Below are positions 1-8,136 of a DNA stretch of 17,035 nt, piece after piece (position 1 is the first letter of the stretch; each line of letters starts with the position of its first letter). Source of the DNA: Caryophanales bacterium UBA5729 (GTDB lineage: Bacteria; Bacillota_I; Bacilli_A; Izemoplasmatales; Hujiaoplasmataceae); NCBI GenBank assembly GCA_002419505.1, contig DIGF01000003.1, forward strand, positions 1 to 17,035. Reading direction: 5' to 3'. The notes below the pieces were generated by a model. It did not search any database. It saw only the letters and a program-made list of their open reading frames with translations, and had not been told where the DNA came from. The position numbers were made by a program, and so were the translations under genes.

Positions 1-76
1 TTTTTCTGGAAATGCTCGAAAAATCAAAAAAACAACCTACTTTTCATAAACTAACTTGTTATTTGTCAACACTCTG

Positions 77-116
77 AAAACATCTGGATACTATTGATTA
101 GTATCCAGATGTTTTT
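77..116. terminator. Bidirectional hairpin terminator after the DpnII operon
   Basis: A perfect 17-bp inverted repeat pairs 77-93 with 99-115 around a 5-nt loop (TTGAT). It begins with AAAA and ends with TTTT, so an RNA from either strand would have a U-run after the stem. It lies immediately beyond the stop codon of the minus-strand endonuclease gene (119-121), as expected for that operon's terminator. It could equally end a plus-strand transcript entering from the left. Confidence 0.75.
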
Positions 117-118
117 CT

Positions 119-988
119 TTAAATTAGAATTTTATTAAGAATATTACTGTCTAGATCATGAATTGTATATAAGTGTTCTAAAGCTTCATATGTTTCATGA
201 AGAATTGATTTTGCAGTCAGCCATCCAACTCCATCAGTAATCCAAATAAATTTAATACCTTGTGCGAATTTCAATTCTTGACCAAGCATTTTAAAACTTC
301 TAGCTGTTTCGTTTAGTTTCGAACCACTGCTTGAATAAAAGTTAGTTTCAATTAAATAAAGTGTGTTTTCAGTCTTTACCACGAAATCAAATCGTTTATT
401 TGCTTTGAAACTATTACCTTCTAATAGTTCATCAATGTCTATGTTGAACTCTTTCTTAATTCCGTCTTTATTCATTTCTTTGTGAAAGATTATATTAGGA
501 ACTCGAATTAAGTATGATTCAACTTTGTTTTCCATCGCTGTACCAGTTCTATTTTTTCTTGCATTAGAATCCATACCAACTTCAATGCCTGTTACGTAAT
601 CCATTACATTCTTGATTTTTTTGTTTTCCAGCACGTAAAACAAACCTGTTTCTCTCATGAATCGACAATATTCTTCTAAAGATTGAACCTGTTTTTCAAA
701 ATCAAAAATTTTTACATTTTCATCCAAAACAGGAACTAAGTTTTTATTATGTCTAACTGCTAATAATATTGGTATAGCATTTAAGGTTTCTGGGTATCTA
801 AAAATCATATTTGAAAAATCTTTCTCAATATTAGAAGAACCTACTAAGGTATTAATAATATTTAACTCAAATTTATATTTTTCTACATTATTTAATACTT
901 TTTTAAAATCACAGTACCAATCATAACTTGATATTGTACTTTTTAGATTTTTGATTACTTCACTAAAATCTCTTTTCACGTAATTCAC
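119..988 (-). CDS. Type II restriction endonuclease, DpnII/MboI family (GATC)
   Basis: The 289-residue product resembles the DpnII family of type II endonucleases, which cut double-stranded DNA 5' of unmethylated GATC. Family-like blocks are MDSNARKNRTGTAMEN at 139-154, KRFDFVV at 198-204, YLIETNFY at 211-218, GSKLNETARSFKMLGQE at 222-238 and FIWITDGVGW at 247-256. D201, E214 and N216 form a plausible PD-(D/E)xK-like metal site. It is the last gene of a three-gene operon, starting 2 bp after the dpnM stop, so it should be translated after both methylases. That order would favour host protection before cutting. Length is normal and the gene looks intact. Family is clear; GATC specificity is inferred from family and neighbours. 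Confidence 0.93.
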   Translation of the reverse strand: MNYVKRDFSEVIKNLKSTISSYDWYCDFKKVLNNVEKYKFELNIINTLVGSSNIEKDFSNMIFRYPETLNAIPILLAVRHNKNLVPVLDENVKIFDFEKQVQSLEEYCRFMRETGLFYVLENKKIKNVMDYVTGIEVGMDSNARKNRTGTAMENKVESYLIRVPNIIFHKEMNKDGIKKEFNIDIDELLEGNSFKANKRFDFVVKTENTLYLIETNFYSSSGSKLNETARSFKMLGQELKFAQGIKFIWITDGVGWLTAKSILHETYEALEHLYTIHDLDSNILNKILI

Positions 989-990
989 CT

Positions 991-1839
991 CTAATAGTTT
1001 CTAATAATTACTTCTTCGATATTTCCTCTTTTATCTGCTTGAGAATTTATATTCCTTCTTGCATTAATAATATCGATAACATATTCCTTATAAAGTTCTT
1101 TTATAAGTGGAGTATTATGATTGCTCAGCATAACATAACAACCCCTTAAATCAAGCTCTTTATATAGTTTGAATAATCTCTCTTGACCTGCGACTCCAAA
1201 CCCTTTTTCATTATAACTGTCAAATGTGTCTTTTTTAAGTACGTCATAAGGCGGATCAAAATATATTAAATCTCCCTTTTTTGCATTCTTGCAGATTACT
1301 TCAAAATCTTCACATAATATTTCAACTTTATTCTCAGAAAGATATTTACTCAACGAAATAATATTTTCTCTAGAATACAAGTTTACTAATTTTTTCCCAT
1401 TAAAAGGCACATTAAACTGGTTTTTACTATTTACTCTATATAAACCATTGAAACAATATTTATTTAGATACATTAATCTAGCTGCTTTTTTTAAACTTGA
1501 CTCATTTTGCCATTTACTATTTCTGTCTAAAGAACGTACATGTAAATAATATTCTTTACCTTCTTGCATATGTTTTTCATTCATAATATCAAGTTCAGAC
1601 AATAGTTCAAGCGGGTTAGATTTTATTGTTTTATATGAATCAATTAAATCTGAATTTACGTCTCCAATGACAGCTTTATTACGTTCTAATGCTAAAAACA
1701 ATGCGCCAGCCCCAACAAATGGTTCATAAAAATTATTGAATTTTGCTGGCAATCTGCAAACAAGCTCTTCTATAACTTGTCTCTTTCCTCCAGCCCATTT
1801 TAGGAATGGTCTTAAATTGTATTTCATATTTTCACTCAT
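991..1839 (-). CDS. dpnM: DNA adenine N6-methyltransferase, DpnM/Dam type (GATC)
   Basis: This 282-residue protein is a D12-class (Dam-like) adenine methyltransferase that should transfer a methyl group from S-adenosylmethionine to the adenine of GATC in duplex DNA. The AdoMet-binding region shows FLKWAGGKR at 12-20 and YEPFVGAGALF at 38-48. The catalytic DPPY motif is at 195-198 in LIYFDPPYDV. Motif order (AdoMet site first, DPPY later) is that of the alpha group. The ATG at 1839 overlaps the dpnA stop as ATGA, pointing to translational coupling. A second in-frame ATG four codons on (1827), after GAGTGA, is a possible alternative start. It protects host DNA from the endonuclease encoded just downstream. 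Confidence 0.94.
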   Translation of the reverse strand: MSENMKYNLRPFLKWAGGKRQVIEELVCRLPAKFNNFYEPFVGAGALFLALERNKAVIGDVNSDLIDSYKTIKSNPLELLSELDIMNEKHMQEGKEYYLHVRSLDRNSKWQNESSLKKAARLMYLNKYCFNGLYRVNSKNQFNVPFNGKKLVNLYSRENIISLSKYLSENKVEILCEDFEVICKNAKKGDLIYFDPPYDVLKKDTFDSYNEKGFGVAGQERLFKLYKELDLRGCYVMLSNHNTPLIKELYKEYVIDIINARRNINSQADKRGNIEEVIIRNY

Positions 1840-2624
1840 TTCTTCTCATGTTGTTTTATGTCTTCAAATCTCTTTATAGATAGATTTAAGTATTCTTTTT
1901 CTTTTTCTATTCCAATATAGTATCTATTATGCTTAATTGCTGCAACTCCAGAAGTTCCACTTCCATTAAAAGGGTCGAGAATAGTATCATTTATATTAGT
2001 GCTAGCAAGAATCAATCTTTCAAGCAATGCAAAAGGTTTTTGTGTGGGAAAACTACCATGAGTTTTTTCCTTTTTATTGATACAAGCCGATGTATAAACC
2101 TCATTAGGTATACTCCAAAAGTCTTTCATTTGTTTATTGTCATTCATTTCTTTCATAGCGTGATAATTAAATGTATGTTTTGCTTTTTTATCTTTTTTTG
2201 CCCATAAAATAGTTTCTGTACTATGGGTAAAGTATCTGCAGGCTAAATTTGGAGGTGGATTTGTTTTTTTCCAGACAATGTTATTTATTATAATAAATCC
2301 ATTTTCTTCTAGAGCCATACCAATAGAATATATATTATGATATGTACCACTTATAAATATCGTACCATTGTCTTTTAATATTCTTTTACATTTTTTTATC
2401 CAATTTCTATTGAATTGATGTTTGCTTTTTAAATTAATTTTTCTATCCCACTCAGCTTTGTTGACAGAGACCATTTTACCTGAATTACAAGTGATACCAT
2501 TATCTGATAAAAAATATGGGGGGTCAGCAAAAATCATATCAATAGTTTTAGTTTTAATTTTTGATAATTCCTTCAAAGAATCACCATGAATAAGCTTATA
2601 ATCTTTTGTTTTATTATATATCAT
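1836..2624 (-). CDS. dpnA: DNA adenine N6-methyltransferase, DpnA-like (beta class)
   Basis: This second adenine methyltransferase has the beta-class order, with the catalytic DPPY near the N-terminus (FADPPYFLS; DPPY at residues 34-37) and the AdoMet motif DPFNGSGTSG near the C-terminus (217-226). In the pneumococcal DpnII system the equivalent enzyme, DpnA, can methylate GATC in single-stranded DNA and so protects incoming transforming DNA. I chose the ATG at 2624 because GGGTGA sits 4 nt upstream; a TTG at 2636 would add four residues but would overlap the promoter. The gene ends in TGA, direct evidence that UGA is a stop here. It is the first gene of the operon, unlike the S. pneumoniae order dpnM-dpnA-dpnB. 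A general beta-class methylase of the same specificity remains possible. Confidence 0.9.
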   Translation of the reverse strand: MIYNKTKDYKLIHGDSLKELSKIKTKTIDMIFADPPYFLSDNGITCNSGKMVSVNKAEWDRKINLKSKHQFNRNWIKKCKRILKDNGTIFISGTYHNIYSIGMALEENGFIIINNIVWKKTNPPPNLACRYFTHSTETILWAKKDKKAKHTFNYHAMKEMNDNKQMKDFWSIPNEVYTSACINKKEKTHGSFPTQKPFALLERLILASTNINDTILDPFNGSGTSGVAAIKHNRYYIGIEKEKEYLNLSIKRFEDIKQHEKK

Positions 2625-2639
2625 AGTATCACCCAATAT

Positions 2640-2648
2640 ATTATAGCA
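2640..2648 (-). promoter_or_regulatory. Extended -10 promoter of the DpnII operon
   Basis: On the minus strand the sequence reads TGC-TATAAT (TATAAT at 2645-2640), a perfect -10 with TGn extension. No good -35 is visible 16-18 nt upstream, which an extended -10 can tolerate. Standard spacing puts the start near 2633, only about 9 nt before the dpnA ATG, so the mRNA would carry a very short leader made mostly of the ribosome binding site. Confidence 0.6.
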
Positions 2649-3147
2649 CAGAATAATTGGAAAAATACATAAGGAACAGTTGAAAAATAAAAAGATTCAT
2701 AGCTATGTATTAGAAAAATAATTCTTATGAGAGGTAATATATCGTACTACAAATTGAAGACAAAAATAAAAAAATCAGATAATTATTCTAGTAAGTTTTT
2801 TATTTTTGTAAAAAGTTGCATTAAATATTAAATCTCGATAATAGTAATTGAACAAAGCTCAAAAAACTAAATTTGATTTTTATGTATTTGCCTATCACGA
2901 ATGCATTAGGTTTAATTAGTAACCTCCATGTTTTTGTAAATAAGAATTATGTCTGTTCTGAAGTTCTCAATAAAAGAGAAAGTTTAAATTTTTTTATAAT
3001 TAAGTCTATAACCATTTATTTAGTGAATAATTCATTGCTTCCTTATTTTATTAATTATAATGAAAACAATTCTTTTAATATTGAGAAAATTTTGAAATAA
3101 ATAAAGAATATTCTAGATTTAACCTTTTATTTTATAGAATATTTTAC
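2646..3147. other. Divergent intergenic region with no convincing gene
   Basis: This is about 500 bp of very AT-rich DNA between the divergent DpnII operon and the helicase gene. Two short plus-strand frames exist: 34 codons at 2727-2831 (starting MRGNISYYKLK) and about 75 codons at 2873-3100. Neither has a recognisable ribosome binding site or family, and neither is credible as a gene on this evidence. They could be gene remnants. The right edge holds AGAATATT-type repeats next to the helicase promoter. No RNA gene or terminator was recognised. Confidence 0.5.
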
Positions 3148-3176
3148 TATAATGAATACAGATCTTATTTAGGAGC
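3148..3176 (+). promoter_or_regulatory. -10 box and ribosome binding site of the helicase gene
   Basis: A perfect TATAAT lies at 3148-3153. The hexamer 17 nt upstream (TTTTAT, 3125-3130) is a poor -35. AGGAG at 3171-3175 is 7 nt before the ATG at 3183 and fixes that start. The spacer upstream of the -10 holds an AGAATATT repeat copy that might be an operator. Confidence 0.55.
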
Positions 3177-3182
3177 GATGTA

Positions 3183-6100
3183 ATGATTACATATATAGAT
3201 ATAGAGGTTGATATTAATACAAAGAAAGTTTTAGATTTTGGAGCAATAAATTCTAAAGGCCATGAATTTCATCAGGCTTCTTTTAGCAAATTCATTAAAT
3301 TTATTAGAAGAACAGATTTTTTTTGTGGCCATAATATAATTCTTCATGATATTAAATACATTAATAAATTAGCTGGAAACACTTTAATTTCAAATAAAAG
3401 CGCAATTGATACTTTATATTTGTCAGTACTTTTATATCCTCAACATCCTTATCACAGATTAGTGAAAAATGATAAATTACAGCCTAGCGATCCAAATAAT
3501 CCTTTGAGCGATTCAAAGAGTGCTAAAAATCTTTTTCTTGACGAAGTGAATACGTTTAACGCATTACCTCAAAAAGAAAAGGATATTTTTTATCACCTTT
3601 TAAAGGATATTGATGGATTTAAGGCTTTTTTTAATTATTTGAATTTTAAGTCTAAATTTAGTGACGTTAAGGAACTAATCTTAGAAGTCTATGATTCTAA
3701 ATTTTGCATGCACGCTGATTTAGATAATTTTATTAAAAATTATCCAAGAGAATTGGCATATGCTTTAGCTTTAATTAAAACAGAACCAAACTCATTATTC
3801 CCAGAATGGTTATTAAATACCTTTCCTAAAGTTGAAGACATCATGATGCTTTTAAGAGGTAATCCTTGTGAAGAAAAATGTAATTATTGTAAAAATAACT
3901 TGGATTCGAAAACGGGATTACAAAGATATTTTGGATATCAAAACTTTAGAACTTTTGATGGAGAAAATTTACAAGAAATGGCTGTGGATGCAGCACTAAG
4001 AAACAAATCTTTTATCACAGTTTTTCCTACTGGTGGGGGAAAGTCATTAACTTATCAACTTCCAGCTTTAATGCGTGGAGAAAGCACAAGATCATTAACA
4101 GTGGTTATTTCACCTTTACAGTCATTGATGAAAGATCAAGTTGACAACTTAGATGACAAGCAAATAACAAGTTCCGCTACTATCAATGGTTTACTTGATC
4201 CAATTGAACGCAAAAAGGTGATTTCTAATGTTAAGAACGGTTTAGTTAATATTTTATATATAGCACCTGAATCATTAAGAAGTCGGACAATTGAAAGGTT
4301 ATTACTTGGGCGAGATATTTCGCGTTTTGTGATTGATGAAGCACATTGTTTTTCGTCTTGGGGTCATAATTTTAGAGTAGATTATCTTTATATTGGCGAA
4401 TTTATAAAAATGATTCAAGAAAAAAAGCAAAACAGTAAGCAAATTCCTGTTTCTTGTTTCACTGCTACGGCAAAACCCGATGTTATCGAAGATATAGAAA
4501 GTTATTTTAAAGATAAATTAAATATAACAATGGATAAAATTGTTACATCAAGTAGAAGAAAAAATCTTAAATTTAAAGTATATAAACTGGACAGTGAGGA
4601 AGATAAATATAGACAGTTAAGATTTTTGCTTGAACAGCGTACTTGTCCGACAATTATCTATGCATCCCGAACAAAAACTGTTAATAATTTACATAAGCGA
4701 TTACAAGATGATGGATATAGCATAGCTAAATTTCATGGTCAAATGGATAAAGATGAAAAAATCAGCGAACAAGATTCTTTCATGAAAGATAATACTGCAA
4801 ATATAATGGTTGCGACTAATGCCTTTGGCATGGGGATTGATAAAGATAATATTGAGATGATTATTCATTATGATATATCAGATTCTTTAGAAAACTATGT
4901 TCAAGAATCAGGTAGAGCAGCTAGACAAGAGGCGTTAAATGCAGATTGTTTTATTTTATATGTCGAAGATGATTTAGATAAACATTTTTCTTTGCTACAA
5001 AACACTAAATTAAATCTAAAAGAAATCCAACAAATTTGGAAAGCTATAAAAGCTACAACGAAATTTAGGAAAACTATGTCTCAGTCAGCGTTAGAAATAG
5101 CTAGAACCGCTGGTTGGGATGAAAACATACGTGATTTAGAAACCAGAGTTAAAACAGCTGTGGCTGCTTTAGAAGATTCTGGTTATTTGAAGCGTAAACA
5201 AAACAGCGCTCGCGTGTTTGCGAACAGCATTCTAACAAGCAGTGTGATGGAAGCAAATAAACAAATTGATCAAACAAAAATCATTCCTATTGAAGATAAA
5301 GAAAATGCTAAACGCATTATGAGTAGTCTAGTATCTAGTAAGTACTCGAAACGAAGTGAGGATGTTGAAGCCGAAACAAGACTAGACTATATTTCTGATA
5401 ATTTAGGAATAAATAGAGAAAAAGTTGTTGAGATAATTAACTACTTCAGAGAAATGAATTTGCTTGCGGATTTCAATGATTTAGCTATCTATATAAAGAA
5501 AAATGCATCAAAAAATCACTTAAATAAACAACTTAATGAAGCATTTAATTTAGAGCGTTTTATCATGGGGAAATTAAGCGACGAACCTACACTTATTCAT
5601 TTAAAAGAACTTAATGAAGAAGCTGCTCTTGAAGGATTATCAGTCAATATAAATACAATTAATAATATTATGAATTATTTTGTCATTAATCAAATTGTTG
5701 AACGCAAGAAAGTTAGTAATAATATCTTTAAAATTTTACTTAAACAACCACTTAAAGATTTAGAACAATCTATGCAAGATCGTTTTGACGTTTCTCATTA
5801 TATTTTACAATATATTTTTAATAAAAAAGATAATGTAAAAACTGAAAATAAAGAGATTGTTCAAGTAGATTTTTCTGTTCACGAACTAACACAGGCGGTA
5901 AATAATGAAAATAAACTATTTTCTAAAACATATAACACCAAACAAATAGAAGAAGCATTATTTTATCTTAAGAAACTTGATTTACTTACGATTGAAGGCG
6001 GATTTTTAATTCTTTATAATCCTATGTTCATCGAGCGTATAGAAGAAAATAATGCTAGACAATACATAAAAAAAGACTATGAGAAGCTTGATAACTTCTA

Positions 6101-7970
6101 TAATGTAAAAAAACAACAAATCCATATTGTTGGTGAATACGCAAATAAGATGATAGAAGATTATCAAGCTGCTTTAAACTTTGTTGATGATTATTTTAAA
6201 CTAGAATATCAAGATTTCTTAAGAAAATATTTTAAAGCAGAAAAGAAAGATTTCATTAATAAAAATATTACTGAAACAAAGTTTAAACAGATTTTTGGGC
6301 TATTATCAGAAAGACAGCTAGCTATAATAAATAACCAGGACGATGACCAAATTGTAGTTGCTGCCGGACCAGGTAGCGGCAAAACAAGATTACTTGTTCA
6401 TAAATTAGCTTCGATAATGTTAATGGAAGACATTCGTTACGAACAATTGCTAATGCTTACATTCTCTAGAGCTGCTGTAAATGAGTTTAAGACTCGTTTG
6501 CACGAATTGGTAGGAGATATAGCTTATCAAATAGATATTAAAACATTTCATTCTTATTGTTTTGATATTTTAGGTAGAATGGGTAATTTGGAAAAAACTG
6601 ATACCATTATTAGAGAAACTATCGATATGATAAAGAATAACGAAGTAGATCAAACTAAAATAACGAAAATGATACTGGTTATTGATGAAGCACAGGACAT
6701 GGATGAAACTGAGTATGAACTAATCGAACTACTAAAAGACGTTAACGATAATTTAAAAATTATTGCAGTTGGGGATGATGATCAAAATATTTATGCTTTC
6801 AGAGGATCTTCTAACGAATATTTAAAAAAATTAAAAGAGAGTGCAGCTTATTATGAACTCATAACTAACTATCGTAGTCATAACAACCTCGTTACATTTA
6901 CCAATAGCTTTGTCCAAACGATTAATAATAGAATGAAAATTAATTTTATTGAATCCAATACAAAAGACAATGGATTAATAGTTCTAGCGAAACATAAATC
7001 AGAGAATTTGGAAGTGCCTTTAGCTAATCATGTTAAAAACACTAGTCTTATTGGCAAAACAGCAATTCTTACCAAAACTAACCAGCAAGCGATGACTATA
7101 ACTGGCTTACTTATAAAAGAGGGTATAAAAGCTAAACTCATAGAATCAACGACAGAATTTAAATTGTTTAACATGGCAGAATTAAGATATTTTTATAAAC
7201 TTTTAACAGATGAGGGTAAAACAACCCTTATTAGTCAAGAGGCTTGGCAAGAAGCAAAACTTAAACTAACAAAAATCTTTAATAGAAGTATACATCTAGA
7301 GTTGATTATGAGCATAATAACAAGTTATGAAAAGGAGAATCAAATTAAGTACTTGTCAGATTTAAAAGAATTTTTATTAGAATCCACTTTTGATGAGTTT
7401 ATTGATTCTGACACTCTAGTCGTTTCAACTCTTCACAAATCTAAAGGTAGAGAATTTGATAATGTATATATTCTTTATGAGGGAAACAACCATTTAAATG
7501 ATGAAGAAAAAAGACTTCTTTATGTTGGGATGACTAGGGCAAAACAAAATCTTTTTATCCACTTTTCAAGTGAATGTTTCGACGAGTTTAGACAATATGC
7601 GACTAAATTTTATGATGTAGACCAATCTTATGAAAAACCAAAAAGACTGATGTATGAATTATCATATAGTGATGTTCAGCTTGGTTATTTCAAATATGTT
7701 CAGCAACACATTTATAAATTAAAAGCTGGAGATGAATTAGAATTTAATGAAGACGAAATCATGTCATATCAAGGAAACAAAATACTTAAGTTTTCTAAAG
7801 CTTACCAAGAACAGTTTAATAAACTTACTAATCAAGGCTATATCATAAATAAAATTCAAGTTAAGTTTATGTTATATTGGTATAATAAAGAAGAAGAAAA
7901 AGAGTATTTGATTGCTATACCAGAAATAACTTTTGATTTAGAACAAAAAATAAACGAATTAAGTTCTTAA
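3183..7970 (+). CDS. Exonuclease-RecQ helicase-UvrD helicase fusion protein
   Basis: This 1595-residue protein joins three DNA-processing modules. Residues 1-120 look like a DnaQ-type DEDD 3'-5' exonuclease: YIDIEVD (D6, E8), GHNIILHD (D56) and NNPLSDSKSAKNLF (D110). Residues 229-236 form a Cys3 cluster (C229, C233, C236). Residues 245-600 hold a full RecQ-type SF2 helicase: Walker A FPTGGGKS (K287), DEAH 385-388, FTATA 426-430, ATNAFGMGID 544-553 and QESGRAARQ 574-582. Residues 610-1030 are helical or winged-helix-like linker. Residues 1041-1460 are an SF1A UvrD/PcrA-type helicase: LSERQLAI, AAGPGSGKT (K1067), VIDEAQD 1166-1172, GDDDQNIYAFRG 1197-1208, STLHKSKGREFD 1415-1426 and YVGMTRAKQ 1447-1455. 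The last 110 residues are unassigned. Both ATPase cores look intact. It lies opposite a restriction-modification operon with its own promoter, so a role in defence or recombinational DNA repair is inferred, not shown. Confidence 0.92.
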   Translation: MITYIDIEVDINTKKVLDFGAINSKGHEFHQASFSKFIKFIRRTDFFCGHNIILHDIKYINKLAGNTLISNKSAIDTLYLSVLLYPQHPYHRLVKNDKLQPSDPNNPLSDSKSAKNLFLDEVNTFNALPQKEKDIFYHLLKDIDGFKAFFNYLNFKSKFSDVKELILEVYDSKFCMHADLDNFIKNYPRELAYALALIKTEPNSLFPEWLLNTFPKVEDIMMLLRGNPCEEKCNYCKNNLDSKTGLQRYFGYQNFRTFDGENLQEMAVDAALRNKSFITVFPTGGGKSLTYQLPALMRGESTRSLTVVISPLQSLMKDQVDNLDDKQITSSATINGLLDPIERKKVISNVKNGLVNILYIAPESLRSRTIERLLLGRDISRFVIDEAHCFSSWGHNFRVDYLYIGEFIKMIQEKKQNSKQIPVSCFTATAKPDVIEDIESYFKDKLNITMDKIVTSSRRKNLKFKVYKLDSEEDKYRQLRFLLEQRTCPTIIYASRTKTVNNLHKRLQDDGYSIAKFHGQMDKDEKISEQDSFMKDNTANIMVATNAFGMGIDKDNIEMIIHYDISDSLENYVQESGRAARQEALNADCFILYVEDDLDKHFSLLQNTKLNLKEIQQIWKAIKATTKFRKTMSQSALEIARTAGWDENIRDLETRVKTAVAALEDSGYLKRKQNSARVFANSILTSSVMEANKQIDQTKIIPIEDKENAKRIMSSLVSSKYSKRSEDVEAETRLDYISDNLGINREKVVEIINYFREMNLLADFNDLAIYIKKNASKNHLNKQLNEAFNLERFIMGKLSDEPTLIHLKELNEEAALEGLSVNINTINNIMNYFVINQIVERKKVSNNIFKILLKQPLKDLEQSMQDRFDVSHYILQYIFNKKDNVKTENKEIVQVDFSVHELTQAVNNENKLFSKTYNTKQIEEALFYLKKLDLLTIEGGFLILYNPMFIERIEENNARQYIKKDYEKLDNFYNVKKQQIHIVGEYANKMIEDYQAALNFVDDYFKLEYQDFLRKYFKAEKKDFINKNITETKFKQIFGLLSERQLAIINNQDDDQIVVAAGPGSGKTRLLVHKLASIMLMEDIRYEQLLMLTFSRAAVNEFKTRLHELVGDIAYQIDIKTFHSYCFDILGRMGNLEKTDTIIRETIDMIKNNEVDQTKITKMILVIDEAQDMDETEYELIELLKDVNDNLKIIAVGDDDQNIYAFRGSSNEYLKKLKESAAYYELITNYRSHNNLVTFTNSFVQTINNRMKINFIESNTKDNGLIVLAKHKSENLEVPLANHVKNTSLIGKTAILTKTNQQAMTITGLLIKEGIKAKLIESTTEFKLFNMAELRYFYKLLTDEGKTTLISQEAWQEAKLKLTKIFNRSIHLELIMSIITSYEKENQIKYLSDLKEFLLESTFDEFIDSDTLVVSTLHKSKGREFDNVYILYEGNNHLNDEEKRLLYVGMTRAKQNLFIHFSSECFDEFRQYATKFYDVDQSYEKPKRLMYELSYSDVQLGYFKYVQQHIYKLKAGDELEFNEDEIMSYQGNKILKFSKAYQEQFNKLTNQGYIINKIQVKFMLYWYNKEEEKEYLIAIPEITFDLEQKINELSS

Positions 7971-8046
7971 ATTTTGTTAAAAATAGATTAAGCATTATGT
8001 ATACTTTAGTAACGGTTAATTTTTTAAAATAGATTCATTTTATGAA
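7971..8046. other. Short AT-rich gap after the helicase gene
   Basis: No convincing terminator hairpin is visible between the helicase stop codon and the promoter of the next gene. Only a weak imperfect A/T-rich inverted repeat (around 7979-8035) was seen, so some readthrough into the lipoprotein unit is possible. Confidence 0.3.
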
Positions 8047-8074
8047 TTGCATAAAAAGAATTGAATGTTATAAT
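8047..8074 (+). promoter_or_regulatory. Sigma-A-type promoter of the lipoprotein gene
   Basis: TTGCAT at 8047-8052 and a perfect TATAAT at 8069-8074 are separated by 16 nt. This is one of the best -35/-10 pairs in the window. The predicted start near 8081 leaves a leader of about 56 nt before the TTG start at 8137. Confidence 0.65.
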
Positions 8075-8136
8075 AAATATAAATATAGATTAATTTAATA
8101 ATAATTCATTGTCAAATTAAATCGGAGGAACAATAA

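Noticed and set aside
2..49. Short open frames at the left edge (ending at 49 or 54) that might be the tail of a truncated upstream gene such as a transposase
   Set aside because: Only about 16 codons are visible, in two overlapping frames, with no recognisable motif or terminal inverted repeat.
77..116. The long 17-bp hairpin as a mobile-element end or attachment site
   Set aside because: No second copy is seen at the other end of the defence island; position at the operon end and flanking U-runs fit a terminator better.
1289..1549. Plus-strand frames opposite dpnM and dpnA (1289-1549, 1929-2207)
   Set aside because: They lie entirely antisense to clear methyltransferase genes and show no start signals or families.
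2873..3100. 75-codon plus-strand frame starting at TTG
   Set aside because: No ribosome binding site, no recognisable family and a low-complexity AT-rich composition; kept only as a possible remnant.
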